A stretch of 64,000 nucleotides of DNA from Eumeta japonica (Eukaryota > Arthropoda > Insecta > Lepidoptera > Psychidae). The translations under genes and the position numbers were made by a program. The notes under the pieces are model-generated. The model ran no database searches and was not told where the DNA came from. It saw only the letters and a list, made by a program, of their open reading frames with translations. Shown one piece after another: positions 47,395 through 60,786 of the stretch (position 1 is its first letter; every line of letters starts with the position of its first letter). The stretch lies in assembly GCA_005406025.1 (NCBI GenBank), contig BGZK01001445.1:87419-151418 (forward strand), given 5' to 3'.

Positions 47395-47720
47395 AGCAAG
47401 TGGCCACCGTCGTCCATGAACATTCGCAACCCCGGAAAAGTCACTTGCGCGTTGTTAGCCTTATGGATAAGAATAGTATATCTGATCTATCAGATATCCT
47501 ATTCTCCCTCTAGGGAAAAGTGGTGTAGTTAATGAGAAGTATGGTGATGGAAGGGGAAGAAGAAAACAAAAAAAGAGACAGCTGTTACTTCACGGAAATA
47601 TTCTGCGAGAGTGCGGTACCTCTCCGGTCGGGGTGGCCCATTTTCGTGCTACGGACCGCAGCACGGCTCGACCACACCGGTTACGAAACTTCAGTGGAGT
47701 TATCTTTACACATTTCATAA
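47395..47720 (+). repeat. Dispersed repeat with 'cattcgcaacccc…gcgcgttg' head, copy 1
   Basis: Shares blocks with 50805-51045: tcgcaacccc, gcgcgttg, gatggaagg, gctgttacttcacg-type sequence and cgagagtgcggtac. This resembles an abundant lepidopteran SINE-like or MITE-like repeat. It contains a 60-codon chance frame. Confidence 0.6.
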
Positions 47721-50700
47721 ATACAGATGCTAAATGCTATGGTATATTATGGCAATCATTAGGTACATAAATATGTAGAAAGTTTAAGAATTGGCAGTAT
47801 CATATTTTAAAATAAGTATTATTAAAACTAATTGCTTAAATGAGCAAATATTATTCATTATTAATATCATGATTAATCAGGTGTTGATTTATTTTTATGC
47901 AATTTTAGCTTTTTTATAAAATAGATTTAATCTTTGTTACAAATACAAAAGCCTTATAGTTTTTTGGTAATAAATAACTTATCAAAAGTGTCCGTTACTC
48001 TAACTACATTTTAGAGGTAAATAATCATTATTTGAAATGTAGAAAACAATTTTTGTCACTTTTGAAGCTTGAAGAATAATTTATGAGAGCAAAGCAATGT
48101 TCTTTGACCACAATCATGCCGCCTTTTAAATTAGAACAAACAAACAGACATTTACTTTATATATATTTTGTTTTCACTAATGGATAAAGAAACACATTTT
48201 AAAAAGTTTAAGAATTTTCATATGAATTCATAGTAAAAATAAAGTGCGAAAATTGTTGAAAATAGTTTTGGTAAGGCACGTAATGACACTTTATTATATA
48301 AACACGGAGAAAGTGTACAAACTCCGTGGAGGGCATGCTTGTCAATTATACTACTGTCCCTTTTTGTTTCATTATAGACGTCATAAGAAAATGTCCGAGT
48401 AGAAAGGAGTGTTGCTGTTTTCTAGCTCTATGCTATCGTTATTCTGAGACTCATGACACTGATGGTCAAAAGTTAAATTTAAAGGGTCAATACGACGAGT
48501 GAAACCTTATTTTAATGAAAACATGACCAACAGTCGTCCCACTGCTATCCTGCAAAGGTCCTTTTATATGATTGAGAGATTTTACGCTCCATGTTTTCCG
48601 TTTTAAATATTACAAGTACTTTCATATTTAACAAAAAAATCATATACTCAAAATATATATTTTTTGAAATTGCCGTAGCTCGTAGGTGAGTAAGAATACA
48701 GACTTTAACGTCACTTGATACGTTTCGTCATTTTGCATAAGGAAATACCACATTTGAAGATTGTCTCGTGTGATAATTTCCATATGGCCCGAAATATGCA
48801 TCAGAAGCGCGCGTTTGCATTTGCACATTTATATGCAGAAATGCAAACGTCTGATTAATCAAACCAGCAGGTCTGGTCGGACCTGTTGGTTTTAAAACTC
48901 CATAACTGGGTTTTTTTCATTTTATTGCAATGTATTAGATGTCTATAAATTAATATTATATATGACTCTTCGGGTCGGATTAAGTTCTAGTTGTATGTTG
49001 TATATATGTTAACTAGTCGTAACAAAATTGGGTATATATAAAGTTTTATCAGTTTTAATTTTGCTAATATTTGTTTCTGATTAGGTTTAAGTCTGTTTGA
49101 GACAAGAGAGGCAGTAGATATGATAACATCAATAAACTTTGTGAAACTTGCTTTATAGTATCTTTGGCTGGAAGAGCCATCATCAATCAAAAAAATACCG
49201 CTCTTGTTACATTATACGCATTTTTTGCCCAGTAAAAACGTATACGCCAAAAATTTATAAAATATATTTTATGATTTACAAAATACAATATTAAAATATT
49301 TACAAAGTTGTTCGAAAGTATCCGTTACCGAAACTTATTACGATATACTTTCACTCGCTTTTTTGCCTTGAACAATCATTTGTGAATACCTATTTGATTT
49401 TGCACAGGAAAAATCAGTAACAAACAATATGCAATTAGCGGCTTTGTAACTAACTTTCAGCAGAATAATAACATAACTTTTAGAATTTTATTTCCATCAT
49501 CTCAAGTGAAAAAATTCTAAAGCTGCTATATTTTCGACTCTAGTTGTACTTGATTCATAGGCAACCAACAATTAAATAAATGTATATTCTGTGCCTAGAT
49601 GTAATCAAAATGCACTAACAACAAACCACTATGTGCTTATAAACAATATTGCAACATTAACATGGTTATCTGTTAACTGTAATCTGTTACCACACTTGAC
49701 ATATACTGGTTTTCGTAATGCCAGATATGGTTTTTGTAATGCCAATATAATTTATTGTTTAATATTAATAATAATTTTAATGATACTTTATATTATATGA
49801 AAATTTGAATTGGAGTAACCCAAAATGCAATTTACAAATTAAACTGAGAATAATAATAATTATATTTTTCGTATCTGTATTGAAACTAAGTACCTACTCG
49901 AACTGTACCATGAATAATTTTGATGTTAATTAATCTACCTAAATCTGTATTTGTCGGCGTTAATTTCTCAAATGACTAAACGTATGGTAATCAAATTTTG
50001 CATAGACCGACAAATTCTTCTGAAATACGGTTCAGGATATAATTTGTACAGAAAAAATGTATACGAAAGCCAGAAATAATAGCAGCTAAAAAAAGTTGCT
50101 ATGTCCAAAAAAAGAAGCAAGATCGGCATCGAAATAGAATTAGCATTGGAAAAGGAAAGGCATTGATATATTTGTTAAGCGAGGCCGAGATCGAAATCTA
50201 GAACTGGAATAGAATTTGAATTTGAAACAATTATTGCTAGATTTCAATTTGCACATCGTTAGCATAACACGGCCAATAAAAAAAATATATTCTAATACCG
50301 TAGTAACTGCGATTTGCAAAATTTGCTATTTCGCATTAGATTCATCCGTTTAACTAACTTTTCCCCGCAACTTAACCAGCGTAAACATCGCATAAATCTT
50401 CTAAATTTTTGATATACCTATCCTATTTACAATCCAAACCGTCAAATCCCGTTGTCGTTTTCTATCCCGACTTTGTCCGGATTTCTGTATTTATTTCGAT
50501 CCCGTAAGCAACTAATGACCTTAAACGTTCGGCATTTTTTTTTACACAAACATTTCGATGCTATGTGTCACGTTTTAAAGATTGTATTTTCGAAAATACG
50601 TGTATCCGACGTTGATTTAAGGGTCACACACCATATCTGTGAGTGTCTCATTTTCATTAGTACTCGTAGTTTCAGCAGTTTTCCGTTAGATATACCAAAA

Positions 50701-50804
50701 TATTTACATCCTTCGCTTCTTTTTATAGTATAGTCAAAAAGCAAAAGAGCAGGCGATCCATCAAAGATTTACTGTCATTGGAGAGTAGACAGTAACCGTG
50801 ATCT
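47721..50804. other. AT-rich DNA, no gene seen
   Basis: The purine-rich degenerate tract at about 50090-50230 is listed separately; nothing else was recognised. Confidence 0.5.
50090..50240. repeat. Purine-rich degenerate short-period tract
   Basis: Repeated words such as gatcggcatcgaaatag, gagatcgaaatct and aactggaatagaa, similar to tracts at 63040-63240 and 63560-63720. Confidence 0.5.
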
Positions 50805-51045
50805 ATGGCACTCGTAACCCCAGAGGAGTTACTAGCGCGTTGCCAACCTTTTCGGGGGAAATAGGACAACTAATGAAGAGTCGTTTTGATGGAAGGAGGA
50901 AAGAGGAAAGTGGGCTACCGGAACTCTCACTCGCTGGCCGAACGGAACATCGGAAGCTGCTACTTAACGTCCGTTTTCGGCGAGAGTGTAGTATTTCACC
51001 GATCGAGCTGCCCCATTTTTTTGTGCTGCGGCCAATTTGACCGTA
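50805..51045 (+). repeat. Dispersed repeat copy 2
   Basis: Same family and orientation as 47395-47720: actcgtaaccccagaggagt, gcgcgttgccaacctttt, and cggcgagagtgtagtatt. Confidence 0.65.
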
Positions 51046-51419
51046 ATATGGCTTCTACCATATTTTCTATTAAATTGTGAACGAATTGAACGACAGATCA
51101 ATTAAATTTATGAGTTAATTGAATATTATTTTCAATTATATAGATAGAGAGCTTGGACTAAGTCGTGATTAGGATCGGTATCAAAAACAGATCATTTTGA
51201 GATTTAAATCGGAATTCGTTATGTCTGTGCGGGTATTTCTGCGAGCGGGCGACGGTATTTATAATACAATTTCATTTCGTAATTTTTACGAAAATGATTA
51301 AAAGACCGATACACCCTCCCGTTTTATTAATTTATTGTTAGATAAATGGCGGATCAGTTTTTATCATTTATTACAAACTATAGCAAACATGAGGATAATT
51401 ATTAATGCACTGTTCGATA

Positions 51420-51746
51420 ACAGCTGTCCCGTTCTCGCGTTTCGACCTTGCGTAAGGCAAGTCGCAAAAGTCGCTACCGTCTCCGTCTCGCGATCGGATT
51501 CATCGCTGCAGTCCCCTTCGGACACGCGCACGCGCACGTACGATAGAAAAAACGACGTCGAATCAAAACCGTGGTGTTTAGTGTTGAAACAAATATTTGT
51601 GGTACTAAAGAAATTATTAAATAAGTGAAAGAATTAATCACAAAAGTGAATAAATTAAAGATAGTGAACGAATGTATAGTGGTGTCCTAAAATTGAGAAC
51701 GAGAAATCAAAGCGTGAAATGATAAAATTCTCCAAGGTGGTGTGAA
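51420..51746 (+). promoter_or_regulatory. Putative CpG-rich promoter and 5' leader
   Basis: 51420-51560 is rich in CpG (tcgctaccgtctccgtctcg, acacgcgcacgcgcacgtac) in an otherwise AT-rich region. It passes into an A-rich leader (gtgttgaaacaaatatttg) as seen in insect 5' UTRs. A short upstream frame (atgataaaattctccaag) ends just before the ATG at 51747. Confidence 0.4.
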
Positions 51747-51870
51747 ATGAAAATCAGGTCCGGCAGTGGAACCAATCATTTACCGGTACTTTTGGGGAGA
51801 TTCGCACTCCGCTGGCTGTTCAGAAACGCTGACCTGTTGTGGTTCGCTTATCGGTCAGTGTTGCCCTTCA
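51747..51870 (+). CDS. Putative first coding exon of an unknown gene
   Basis: ATG 51747 opens a frame of about 41 codons (MKIRSGSGTNHLPVLLG, then RFALRWLFRNADLLWFAYRS) up to a cttcag/gtagat donor at about 51871. Codon use is richer in GC than the flanks. The hydrophobic stretch could be a signal or membrane segment. No homology is recognised, and downstream exons would lie in the AT-rich DNA to the right or beyond the window. Could instead be non-coding. Confidence 0.35.
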
Positions 51871-51875
51871 GGTAG

Positions 51876-54800
51876 ATTGAAACAATAACAAATGCGATAA
51901 CGACTTTAATAACCTAGATAACGTACGTTTTCTTCATAACATAATTAACAGACAGGGAAACTATTGACTATTCAAAGACGACTAGGGGACGAGAAAATGT
52001 AACCGCTGACTGGATAGCGATATTGGATTCATGAAATATTATTGCCTAGTAAGATTCTTTTTACGAAATAGTTAGTAAATGTCGATATTTATTAAAAAGT
52101 AATGAATTTCTTCGCAACAGACACGTCTATGAAGTTTTACCTAAAACTGATCGAAAATAAATTTCCTTATATTTTTTTGAATAATATAATTTTACCAGTA
52201 AGTACAAGACAGAACTTAAATCGTTTTATAATTTTAACAATATACTTATCAAAGTTATACGCTATGCTATTATAGTAAATTACAATTCGTGACAGCCCAG
52301 ATACAAATTTACGATAAGAAATTTAAATTTCAAAACAAAATATTGGTGTATATTTTTATTTACAGAGTGGAAAATGCTGATTAAAACAAGTAAAAATAAA
52401 AATATATATAAAATCATGCACATTTTTAATAAAATAAATTTTCTTCTATGATATTTCGCAAAATATTGCAAATCTATGTTATAAATTACATCACAAAATG
52501 TTATAACGAAATCGACGCACCGATGAAGTCTATTTAATAATATATCGATGAAAAGTTATTTTCGCGTTCTAAGTTATTGAATTTTTATTGTATATTTAAA
52601 TCGACACTAATTAATTGCATTTTGTAATTTATAATAGGTATCACTATTGCAAAACGTGCTTTAATTAAAACTGAAATTATTGCTAGGACCGTGAATAGCG
52701 TGAGTTCAGTTCGCAGCTCGCCTTTAACTTTAACTTTAATATCTATTAAATTAAAGCTACGCAACGGGGAAAATAACAGCGTTATACAATTATTAACAAT
52801 ATAGTATTTCTGTCAATAATTTGCTTTCATTTGATAATATAAAATAATAACAAAAAACATGGGCAACTACTTTAAAATAAAATTATATCGATAAATATCT
52901 AAACAGAATCACCGCATTTGTTCACGATAGATATAATTTTAAATTGAAATATGCCAAAAAGCGACAAATACGTAAATTTCTACTCATTCCACTCGGACAA
53001 CACCATTGAAATACTTAATCAAACTTCATAAAATATCCCATCATCGTACAAAATGAAATATAGGTAGATACAAGCATGACAATAAACGGTGGTGAATGAG
53101 CGGACAAGACAAACACTGCCTTCTAAACGGAACTGGACGAGTTCCTATCCCGATAGACAACACGAGCCGCATCTCTCTGAAAAAATAATAAGCCGTCGTT
53201 GGCATCCTCTCGACTAGCATTGAGCCAGCTTAGGGCGATAGAACAAACATGGCACAACAGGGATAAATGTAACATTAAAAGTTTACCTTTACTTCGACAG
53301 CAAATGTAGCTGTAGTTCATGTAAAGCGTTCAATAAAAAAAATATTCTCACAATAAATTACTGAAATTGTTGTCGAGGATGCCACGGCTGCAACAAAAAT
53401 CTATGCATGATAAAATGTACGAGGACAGTAAACTTAAAACGAAACTGGGCGTATAGGCAAGGATAAGAGAAAAATTAGAAAAAGATATATCATTCAATCA
53501 TTGATTTACAAAAAACGGAGATGCATAGTCCCACGCTCAAAAATGGCCGCAGTAAATGAGTGCTAAAACACAGACGGTTTAGCACTCATTGTAATTAGAG
53601 TGGTTTCGTCGCACCTTCCGTTACTACATCGAAGTGTTCTGTTAAAAAATGCAAAACTAACACGGGAAAAGCTATGAAAAAGGATGGTATTTCTTATTTT
53701 CGATAAGCAAAATTTAGTTTATTTATAATAGATGATCGATCACGTATTATAATGAGTATTCGATGAGTATTTTGTATGTCTTTCTTTAAAATAGCATCAA
53801 AGGCCGAGATATAAACCGACTTAAAGAAATAGGTCTAAACAACATCAGCCTCATTATTTCTTGCGTTATCATATTATTAGTCGCTTAACAATAGAGACTG
53901 TTCTTATACTAATAGGAGTCGCCTTTTTATTATTTTTTATATTTATACAAATCTTAAAATTACCTCGAAAGGAAATCGTACAATAGATTAATCCTATTCT
54001 AAAAATATGTTTATTATATTTAAATTTGTTTTTTAGAGAATTGTATAAAGTATTATGTTCATTAAAATGTGTTAATGTTTGATGAATCGTCATCTTATTT
54101 TAGTAAATGAATAATAAGAAAGTTTTATATTACTATACTCTATACATTTTAAAAATTATCAAGTTCATGAATATTTTCACCGACACTATGAGATTAAAGG
54201 TTCATATTATATTAATTTTAATCTTAGGTGATTACTACATTAAGTTTCATTGTGAATAAAAATATATAAATCTTTTCATACGTTCAACGAAAAAACAATA
54301 ATAAACATTTAAAATAATATTAAACCACTCCCTCGATGCCTCATTTTAGAACGGCACGTGTAAATTGTAAAAGATAGAGCTTATTGTCTTCCAGTAATAA
54401 AGTGATCATGACTTGTTCTCTTTGCAAAAATTAACGTTTCATGACGTTTCGATTGAAACTTTAAATGATAAATAATGTTCCTTCCTTTCTTTTGTTTGGC
54501 ACTGCAAAATGGTGTTGTAAAATTTTTGAGGTGAAAATAGTAAGCAACTATGCATCTTCCTTTTTATGCATCTATGCATTCAATGAAAAATGGTACACCT
54601 GCTCAAACATACCATATTTAATTGTAAGTTTTTGAAAGGTTTGTAATTATATGTATTATTTAATGTATTAGATATTTTCTAATGTGACGTTCTAGATAAA
54701 TGTATCACAATGGGTTTTCTAAGTATCCATCTATAGAATTTTCGCTTTTATTCATTACGTTGGCATCAGAAGGATAGTCCTTTAAAAGGATTTGTCTAGT

Positions 54801-57004
54801 TAAGCCCGCTAGACAGAATCATAAATGGGCAACGCGATCTTTTATTTTTCGTTGGTTTAATTACGGAATTGGAAAATGTGAGTTTACACGGTATAAACAT
54901 ATATGTAACGAATGCATATGTAATAAAAGAAAATAGTCCACTACCTAACCGTTAACGTTCTAATTTCATTAATTTGTCATTTTAGATTTCTGAGACAAAC
55001 TTTTTGATTGTGCCAACATTGTCTATCTTTTGTCTATTGATCGCTCTATCTTGGACTTCAGATGTTGTCGTACTGTACTCACAATAGCATTAGCGACTGT
55101 AAGAAAAATCCTTGGTACAATAATCGCCGAAATTAGATAACTCGTTTTAGACTCTAATATAAAACATTAAAAAGGAATAAACTTACATACATACAAGCAA
55201 GTGATTGTTCGCTCTCTGTTTCGCATAATCAGAGAGTAAACAATATCAACCAAACGTTCATAAAGTATGTAGAATTATATAAGTAACTATATTGGCAGAA
55301 ATCTTTCAATTTCATTTTAATTAAGAAGTTGCTTGTTTCTAAGTTTTTTCTAATTTTAATGATGCACGTTTGAAATTAGAAATTGGAGACAAATTGCAAG
55401 AAACTTTGAATGTTTAGACCACCTAAACAATTCTGTTTGTGTGGTACCTTCAAGGACACTCATAAAATTACGACAGAAAAAAAAATTATGGCTAAACTCA
55501 TCAAAACCAAGGAACGCGTTTAGAAATAAATTATTTATCGAAGATGCATTGCAATGAATTAAGAATTGTTATCAAAATTATAATATTGCTGCCGTATTAA
55601 CTAGCAATATTTTATGTTGTATGCTTTTAGAGTTTTATTTATTTTTGTAAGCACACATTAATTACACCTTCATAACGGTTTTTAGCTTTAACAAGCGTTA
55701 AAAGGAGGATGTAGAACGCCAAATTAATTTTAACAGTAACTTTATGTTAAAAGTCAGTTTGAAAGGGGATGATGAAAGAGGCCCTTAAATCAAGACATTT
55801 TTAGGAACCATATTTCACAAGTTAATTTTAAAAACTTTTTTCTTTTTCTCTATTATGCTAGCTATCGAATCGAAATATAAAATCGCATTTTCCAATTCCA
55901 GAATCAAAGCAACGAAAAAAATAAAAAGGTCGCGTTGCACATCCTTCATAAATAAACAACGAAACCCGGTCGCCCACCTTGTACCGTACAACTGGCACTC
56001 GGCACGTCGCATCACAGACACGAAATCCGTACAGTCTGCATTCAAATAGCGTCCAATGCTGTTTGTTTACGGCCGGAGCGCGCCGTTACGGCATTAATGG
56101 CATTGGCGGGCACGAGGACGCGCCTATTAGAATGCGCTAAACGTCGACTTCAGTCTACGCGGGTTGGAGCTGCTTTCCAACTGAAAAAAATAAATAAATG
56201 GGATTCCACCCACGAGTAATATTATCCTATTCGACTGGCCGTGGGCCGATGGGGTTTCTGCGTACGCAAATAAAGGCTAACTAGAGTTTAACGATCTATC
56301 TATATCATCCTGCACAGAAATGTAGGACTGTGCACATCAAAAAATCATACTTAGTACTTCATGATACATCATTACATTTCGAGTGTAAACATAAGAGGTG
56401 TCTGTTTTTGATTTACTGAATCTGTCACAAAAATCTTACATATCTCAAGAGTGGCTCAAGAGTAAACGGCACGAAGGATATCTTTTAGCTGTTGCACAAA
56501 GTAGGGCAGCCTGGGTTAAATCGTTGTTATACAGTTCGTCAAAAATACGCAATCCTTGTAACAAGTTTTATTACGTTACAAATTCCCACAATCTGGTGCT
56601 GTTTATTACAGGTATGCGATACATATTGTGAGTTTCACAATAGATATTTCAGTTGTGGATAAAAATAGTCACAAATCTTTAAGATTATCTTATTTAACTG
56701 CTAATTGTAAAGTTAAAACAACGTATTTTGATGTGTTTACCTTTTAATTTTAACAGTTAACTATTTCAATTAAGAGTTTAAAGCATACCGCTGTAAGTAA
56801 AGAAGATGAGATTTAGAAAAAAAAACTAGCAAAGAAAGAACTAAACAATTTATAACCATATAAATGCATATAAGTTAGATTTTTAACGTCATTTTGTTGT
56901 GTTGAAACTATGTATGAAAGTCATGTAAATCAATTTCATCTCCTAATCCTATAAATCGCACCATCGGCCAAAATCGGCCACATGGATCATATATCAAAAC
57001 ATAC
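51876..57004. other. AT-rich DNA, no gene seen
   Basis: Holds a perfect 13-bp hairpin (53555-53590), a GC-richer patch at 53100-53240 and another at 55920-56250. Neither shows a recognised protein or splice structure. Confidence 0.5.
53555..53590. repeat. Perfect 13-bp hairpin
   Basis: aatgagtgctaaa (53555-53567) and tttagcactcatt (53578-53590) with a 10-base loop. Too short for a typical miRNA precursor. Confidence 0.85.
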
Positions 57005-57194
57005 TTAAAATTATGACTTCGTAGATAACGCTTAACATTTTTGAATCGGCCACTTAGAAATTGTAAAATTATAGAACATATTTACATTTAAGAAATGGAA
57101 AACTTTCCTAACCTTATTACATATGTATATTTTATTCATCTGTCATTTGTTTTTTGTATAATCAGCGTTAACAATCGTTGGTCTAAAGTCAATA

Positions 57195-58179
57195 TGAATT
57201 TAACGCGAGAAAATTTTCGAGCAATGATTCTTTACGTTAACATTTAAACCAAAAAGAAAGTTGTAACAGCTTTGGTTGGCATTTCATAATGTAGATCCAT
57301 CCTTTGCTACATATTTATAAACGGTTTAACGAGTTCAAACGTATTCAAACTGATCTGATTGATGGTTTGCGTAAGGCACATCCTCCTACAACGACGACTA
57401 ACAATATCAGTGGTGTGGCTCATGATAGAGACTGACAAAAGAGTGACCTACCAGCAGATTCGGACAAGCTTAGGCATTGGTATGAGTCAAATACACAAAA
57501 TCTTTTATGAACATTTAGCGGTCAGAAAGCTTTGTACTCGGTAGATACCTCATTATTTGACCGAAACTCAAAAAATTCTGTCATGTTAATTGGTGCCGCA
57601 AAACGATGCAAAGATGTGGTGACCCAAATATGTATAAGATATAGTTACAGATGACGAAAGCTGGATTTATTGTTACGATTCCGAAACCAAAAGACAGTCG
57701 GCTCAGTGGGTGTTTCCTTTCAAGGAGTTGTCTCGGTAAAACGAGGTCAAAGCGTCGGAAAAAGATATGGCGGCCTTCTTCTACGCAATGCAATAATTGT
57801 TTTAGAAGATAAAAGAAAGAGCCACTACATAATGGTACACTAACAATTGTTTGCCTCTTATTTTAGAAAGTGTTCGAGACAAACGACCACGCAGTAAGAT
57901 TCCCGTTTATCAGGACAACGCCTCGCCACATACTGCTAGACAAACAACTATCAATTTGGAGACGTTACTTAAACGTTACAATAGAATACTGGCTCACCTG
58001 TCTTACTGCCCTGACCTCGCACGGTGCGATTTTTATTTATTTACTAAAAAAAAAACCTTCGAGGAAAGTGGTTTATGAATGCCGAGCAAGCAGTGGCTAC
58101 ATATGAAAAAGCCGTCAAAATGACCCCTAAGTGCCGAGAAAGTGTTTCTCTTAGTGGTTCCATCGAATGCATCGATATA
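57195..58179 (+). pseudogene. mariner A transposase, disrupted
   Basis: Starts MNLTRENFRAMIL. An open piece (57359-57544) has MIETDKRVTYQQIRTSLGIG, the paired-type helix-turn-helix, and HLAVRKLCTR. Then DDESWIYCYDSETKRQSAQW (first catalytic Asp), DNASPHTARQT (second), and CPDLARCDFYLF (third, the D34D spacing of mariners), AEQAVATYEKAVKMTPKC and IECID. Frame shifts near 57410 and 57550 and stops elsewhere make it inactive. The last ~10 codons are displaced by element B. Confidence 0.9.
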
Positions 58180-59467
58180 CGAGGACTGCTACTTATGTGC
58201 CCGGAATATCAAAAAATTATTTAATATGGTTTCATTGCTTTTCAAAATATTTGGCATGCCGATCGATGTACTTTTGCATTCGCTGAAACCAATTTTTACA
58301 GCACTTTTTCCATTCTGCTTGAGGTATCTCCAAAACGTGTATTTTGAAAGAATCAACGCCTCTTCGCAGCTCGAAAAACGTTGACGACGTAACTTATTCT
58401 TCACGCTTCGGAATCAGTAGAAATCGTTGGGTGCCAAATCGAAGCTGTTCGGCGGATGACCCGTCAATTCGATATTTTGAGCTTCCAAAAACCGCAGTTT
58501 TTCGGCCTACGTGTGCCAGCTAGATTATCAGGATGAAGAATGATTCTGCGTTGTCGGTTGTTCTTTTTTATTTCTTCAAAGATTTCTGGTAAACCAATGG
58601 TCGTAAACCACTCCGAATTAACCGTTTTACGATTCTCTAGTGACACTGTAACAAGTCTATTTATACCAAAAAACAGGCAACCATTTGCTTCAAAGTTCTT
58701 TTGGTACGAATCACTTTGTGGGGTTCGGCTCATCTTGGAACATCCACGCCATTGACTATTGTTTACTTTAGGGATAATACGCATAGATCTAAGATTCATC
58801 ACCTGTGCAGATATTATAAACAGATTTTAACGCACCATGATGTATTTTTTTTGTTTGCACCAATTGACACGAGTCTGTTTTTATCGATGCTCAAGTTGTG
58901 CGGAATCCAACACAAAGCAAATTTTTTACACCCAATTTTTTACTTTATTTTTATATTATAATTTTTTTATTAATATTTTATGTATGCCCCTCATACCCAA
59001 CCAGGGACGCCTCTATTTCGCAATATGTAACATATTAATCTTGCATTATTAGTTCCCGCACAGCATCGTTGTTTTGTGGTACAATAACTGATTTAGGGCG
59101 ACTTTCTTCAAATTCGTCCGTGATCATAGACCACCCACGATTAAATTCACTAAACCAAATTCAATAAATTAAAATACACATAGTTTTTGATGGCGCTTCG
59201 TCCCCAAAAGTTGAAGTTAGTTGATCGATGCATTATTTTTGAGTTGGCCCACGCCGATAATCGTAATAGTTCATCGCACGAAAATTTTCACGAGTAAATC
59301 CATAAAGACACACAATTTAAAAATGACGCCACAATAGTAAAACAGTTGACAATTACATGAAATAAACTGTATTTCTACAGCCAAAAGTTCTATTTTAAAT
59401 GTTATAATTACTTTTTAAATATTTTTCTGTATGTGGCCAGTTCCAGATACATAAATAGCAGCCCTGG
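58180..59467 (-). mobile_element. mariner element B, complete length, nested in mariner A
   Basis: 27-bp terminal repeats at 58180-58206 (cgaggactgctacttatgtg…) and 59441-59467 match at 21 of 27 positions. Length 1288 bp is normal for mariner. TA precedes the left end (58178-58179); the right flank reads AA instead of TA. The transposase is on minus, tail to tail with element A. Insertion lies in the codons for the CID motif at the end of A. Confidence 0.88.
58226..59310 (-). pseudogene. mariner B transposase, disrupted
   Basis: On minus it begins GFTRENFRAMNYYDYRRG near 59310, with CIDQLTSTFGDEAPSKT, FSEFNRG and RPKSVIVPQ. Then a region with inserted AT-rich bases (about 58900-59000), SIDKNRLVSIGAN, and an open piece (58464-58802) with FFGINRLVTVSLENRKTVNS, EWFTTIGLPEIFEEI and RRIILHPDN, where the second Asp lies. 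Finally KNKLRRQRFSSCEEA and MQKYIDRHAKYFEKQ with stop near 58230. Sequence differs clearly from element A, so these are two lineages. Confidence 0.9.
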
Positions 59468-59558
59468 AATTGATCTCAATAGATAGTATTTTAAAAAACT
59501 TAACTTGCTATTTTGCCCAGATTTTGGTTTTCTAAGGACTTTTAGTTCATAATTTTGT

Positions 59559-60786
59559 TGTATTGCACTTGAAATTTATGCAAAAACTTATGTGGAGCCA
59601 TATGTATCTTAACGAAAGAAGCATTAGAGATAGTCAGTTAACTCTTAAGTGAAGACTCCCAGAAACACCAATAATATGAAATTTACGCGGAATAGATATC
59701 TTTTTTGGTTGTGTGGCCAAAAGTTTTAGTATCATCTTCACTTCATCGATGTTTAAAGACGCACCTTTTCTGTAGTAAAATCAATTTGAAACGTTCCATC
59801 AAGTTACACTTTTATCATTAACCAACGCGATTACTTACAAAGGGCGTGACTCATTAAATTAGTAATAAGGAGGTACATACACAAATTAAAAGGTTTGGTT
59901 GTATGCCAAGCGATTCATTTTAATCTACAATGTACACCGATTCTTATATATCAGGTCACGTCGATTGCCAGATGAAATATTCAGATAGAAACTAGAATAA
60001 GAATTAGATCAAGAGCGAGACTACGACAAGATCTATAATATGCATAATGAAATTATTTTATGACGCACCCAGAAATTGAAATGTAAAACTAGTACCTTCA
60101 TACTATTCATAAGATAAATGCCTGTCAAGTGTACTAAGTAACAAAAAGATGAAATAGATACACCATAAATATTCAATTAGACAACTCGAGGCTAGAATAT
60201 ATGTCGAGCATTAAAATGCAACAATCTAAAAGTCATCGACTGTAACTGACCTCAATTAAAAACAAAGACCATTTGCATTTCTGAAACAATAGGGTTCAAT
60301 TTACATAGCTACCTAATTTAGTAATAATTATTTTCATTGTTCGTCTGCAATCAAAACAGAATCATAATTATCACTGTCGGTATTGAGTTTAATGAAATAT
60401 CAGACAAATTTCGCATTATATAAACACAAAACTTAAAAAAAAAAAAAAACATATAACGTTGACAAATCTTAGAAAATAAGACAAAAATTATCATTTTAGC
60501 AGAGATGATACGCTAAAAAAAAGGCCGAAATCAAAGTATGAACTGAAATAAATGAAGACGAAATATGGATAAATCTCCTTGAGTCCGGAGAAGACCGGAG
60601 CAACAGTGAAAAACTAATATGTTGTACATACGAGAGGTATGCCAGAAGTAATTACATACGCTTTCCTCAATAATTTTATATTGGCAAGTTATACACCATC
60701 GTAAATACTGGTTATTTAGTGATAAATTTAAAATGGAACATCTTTAAATTCAATATATTTTTCTTTAAAATGCTTATTCTTATAAT
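59559..60786. other. AT-rich DNA, no gene seen
   Basis: No coding signal or recognised repeat. Confidence 0.55.

Larger units (their letters stand above)
57005..59558 (+). mobile_element. mariner element A, interrupted by mariner B
   Basis: Transposase remnant on plus from 57195, broken near its 3' end by element B. A likely continuation after B (59468-59500, gatagtattttaaaaaact) matches the last codons of a mariner. Candidate ends are ttaaaattatgact (57005) and agttcataattttgt (59544-59558), weakly inverted. Exact termini not established. Confidence 0.65.
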
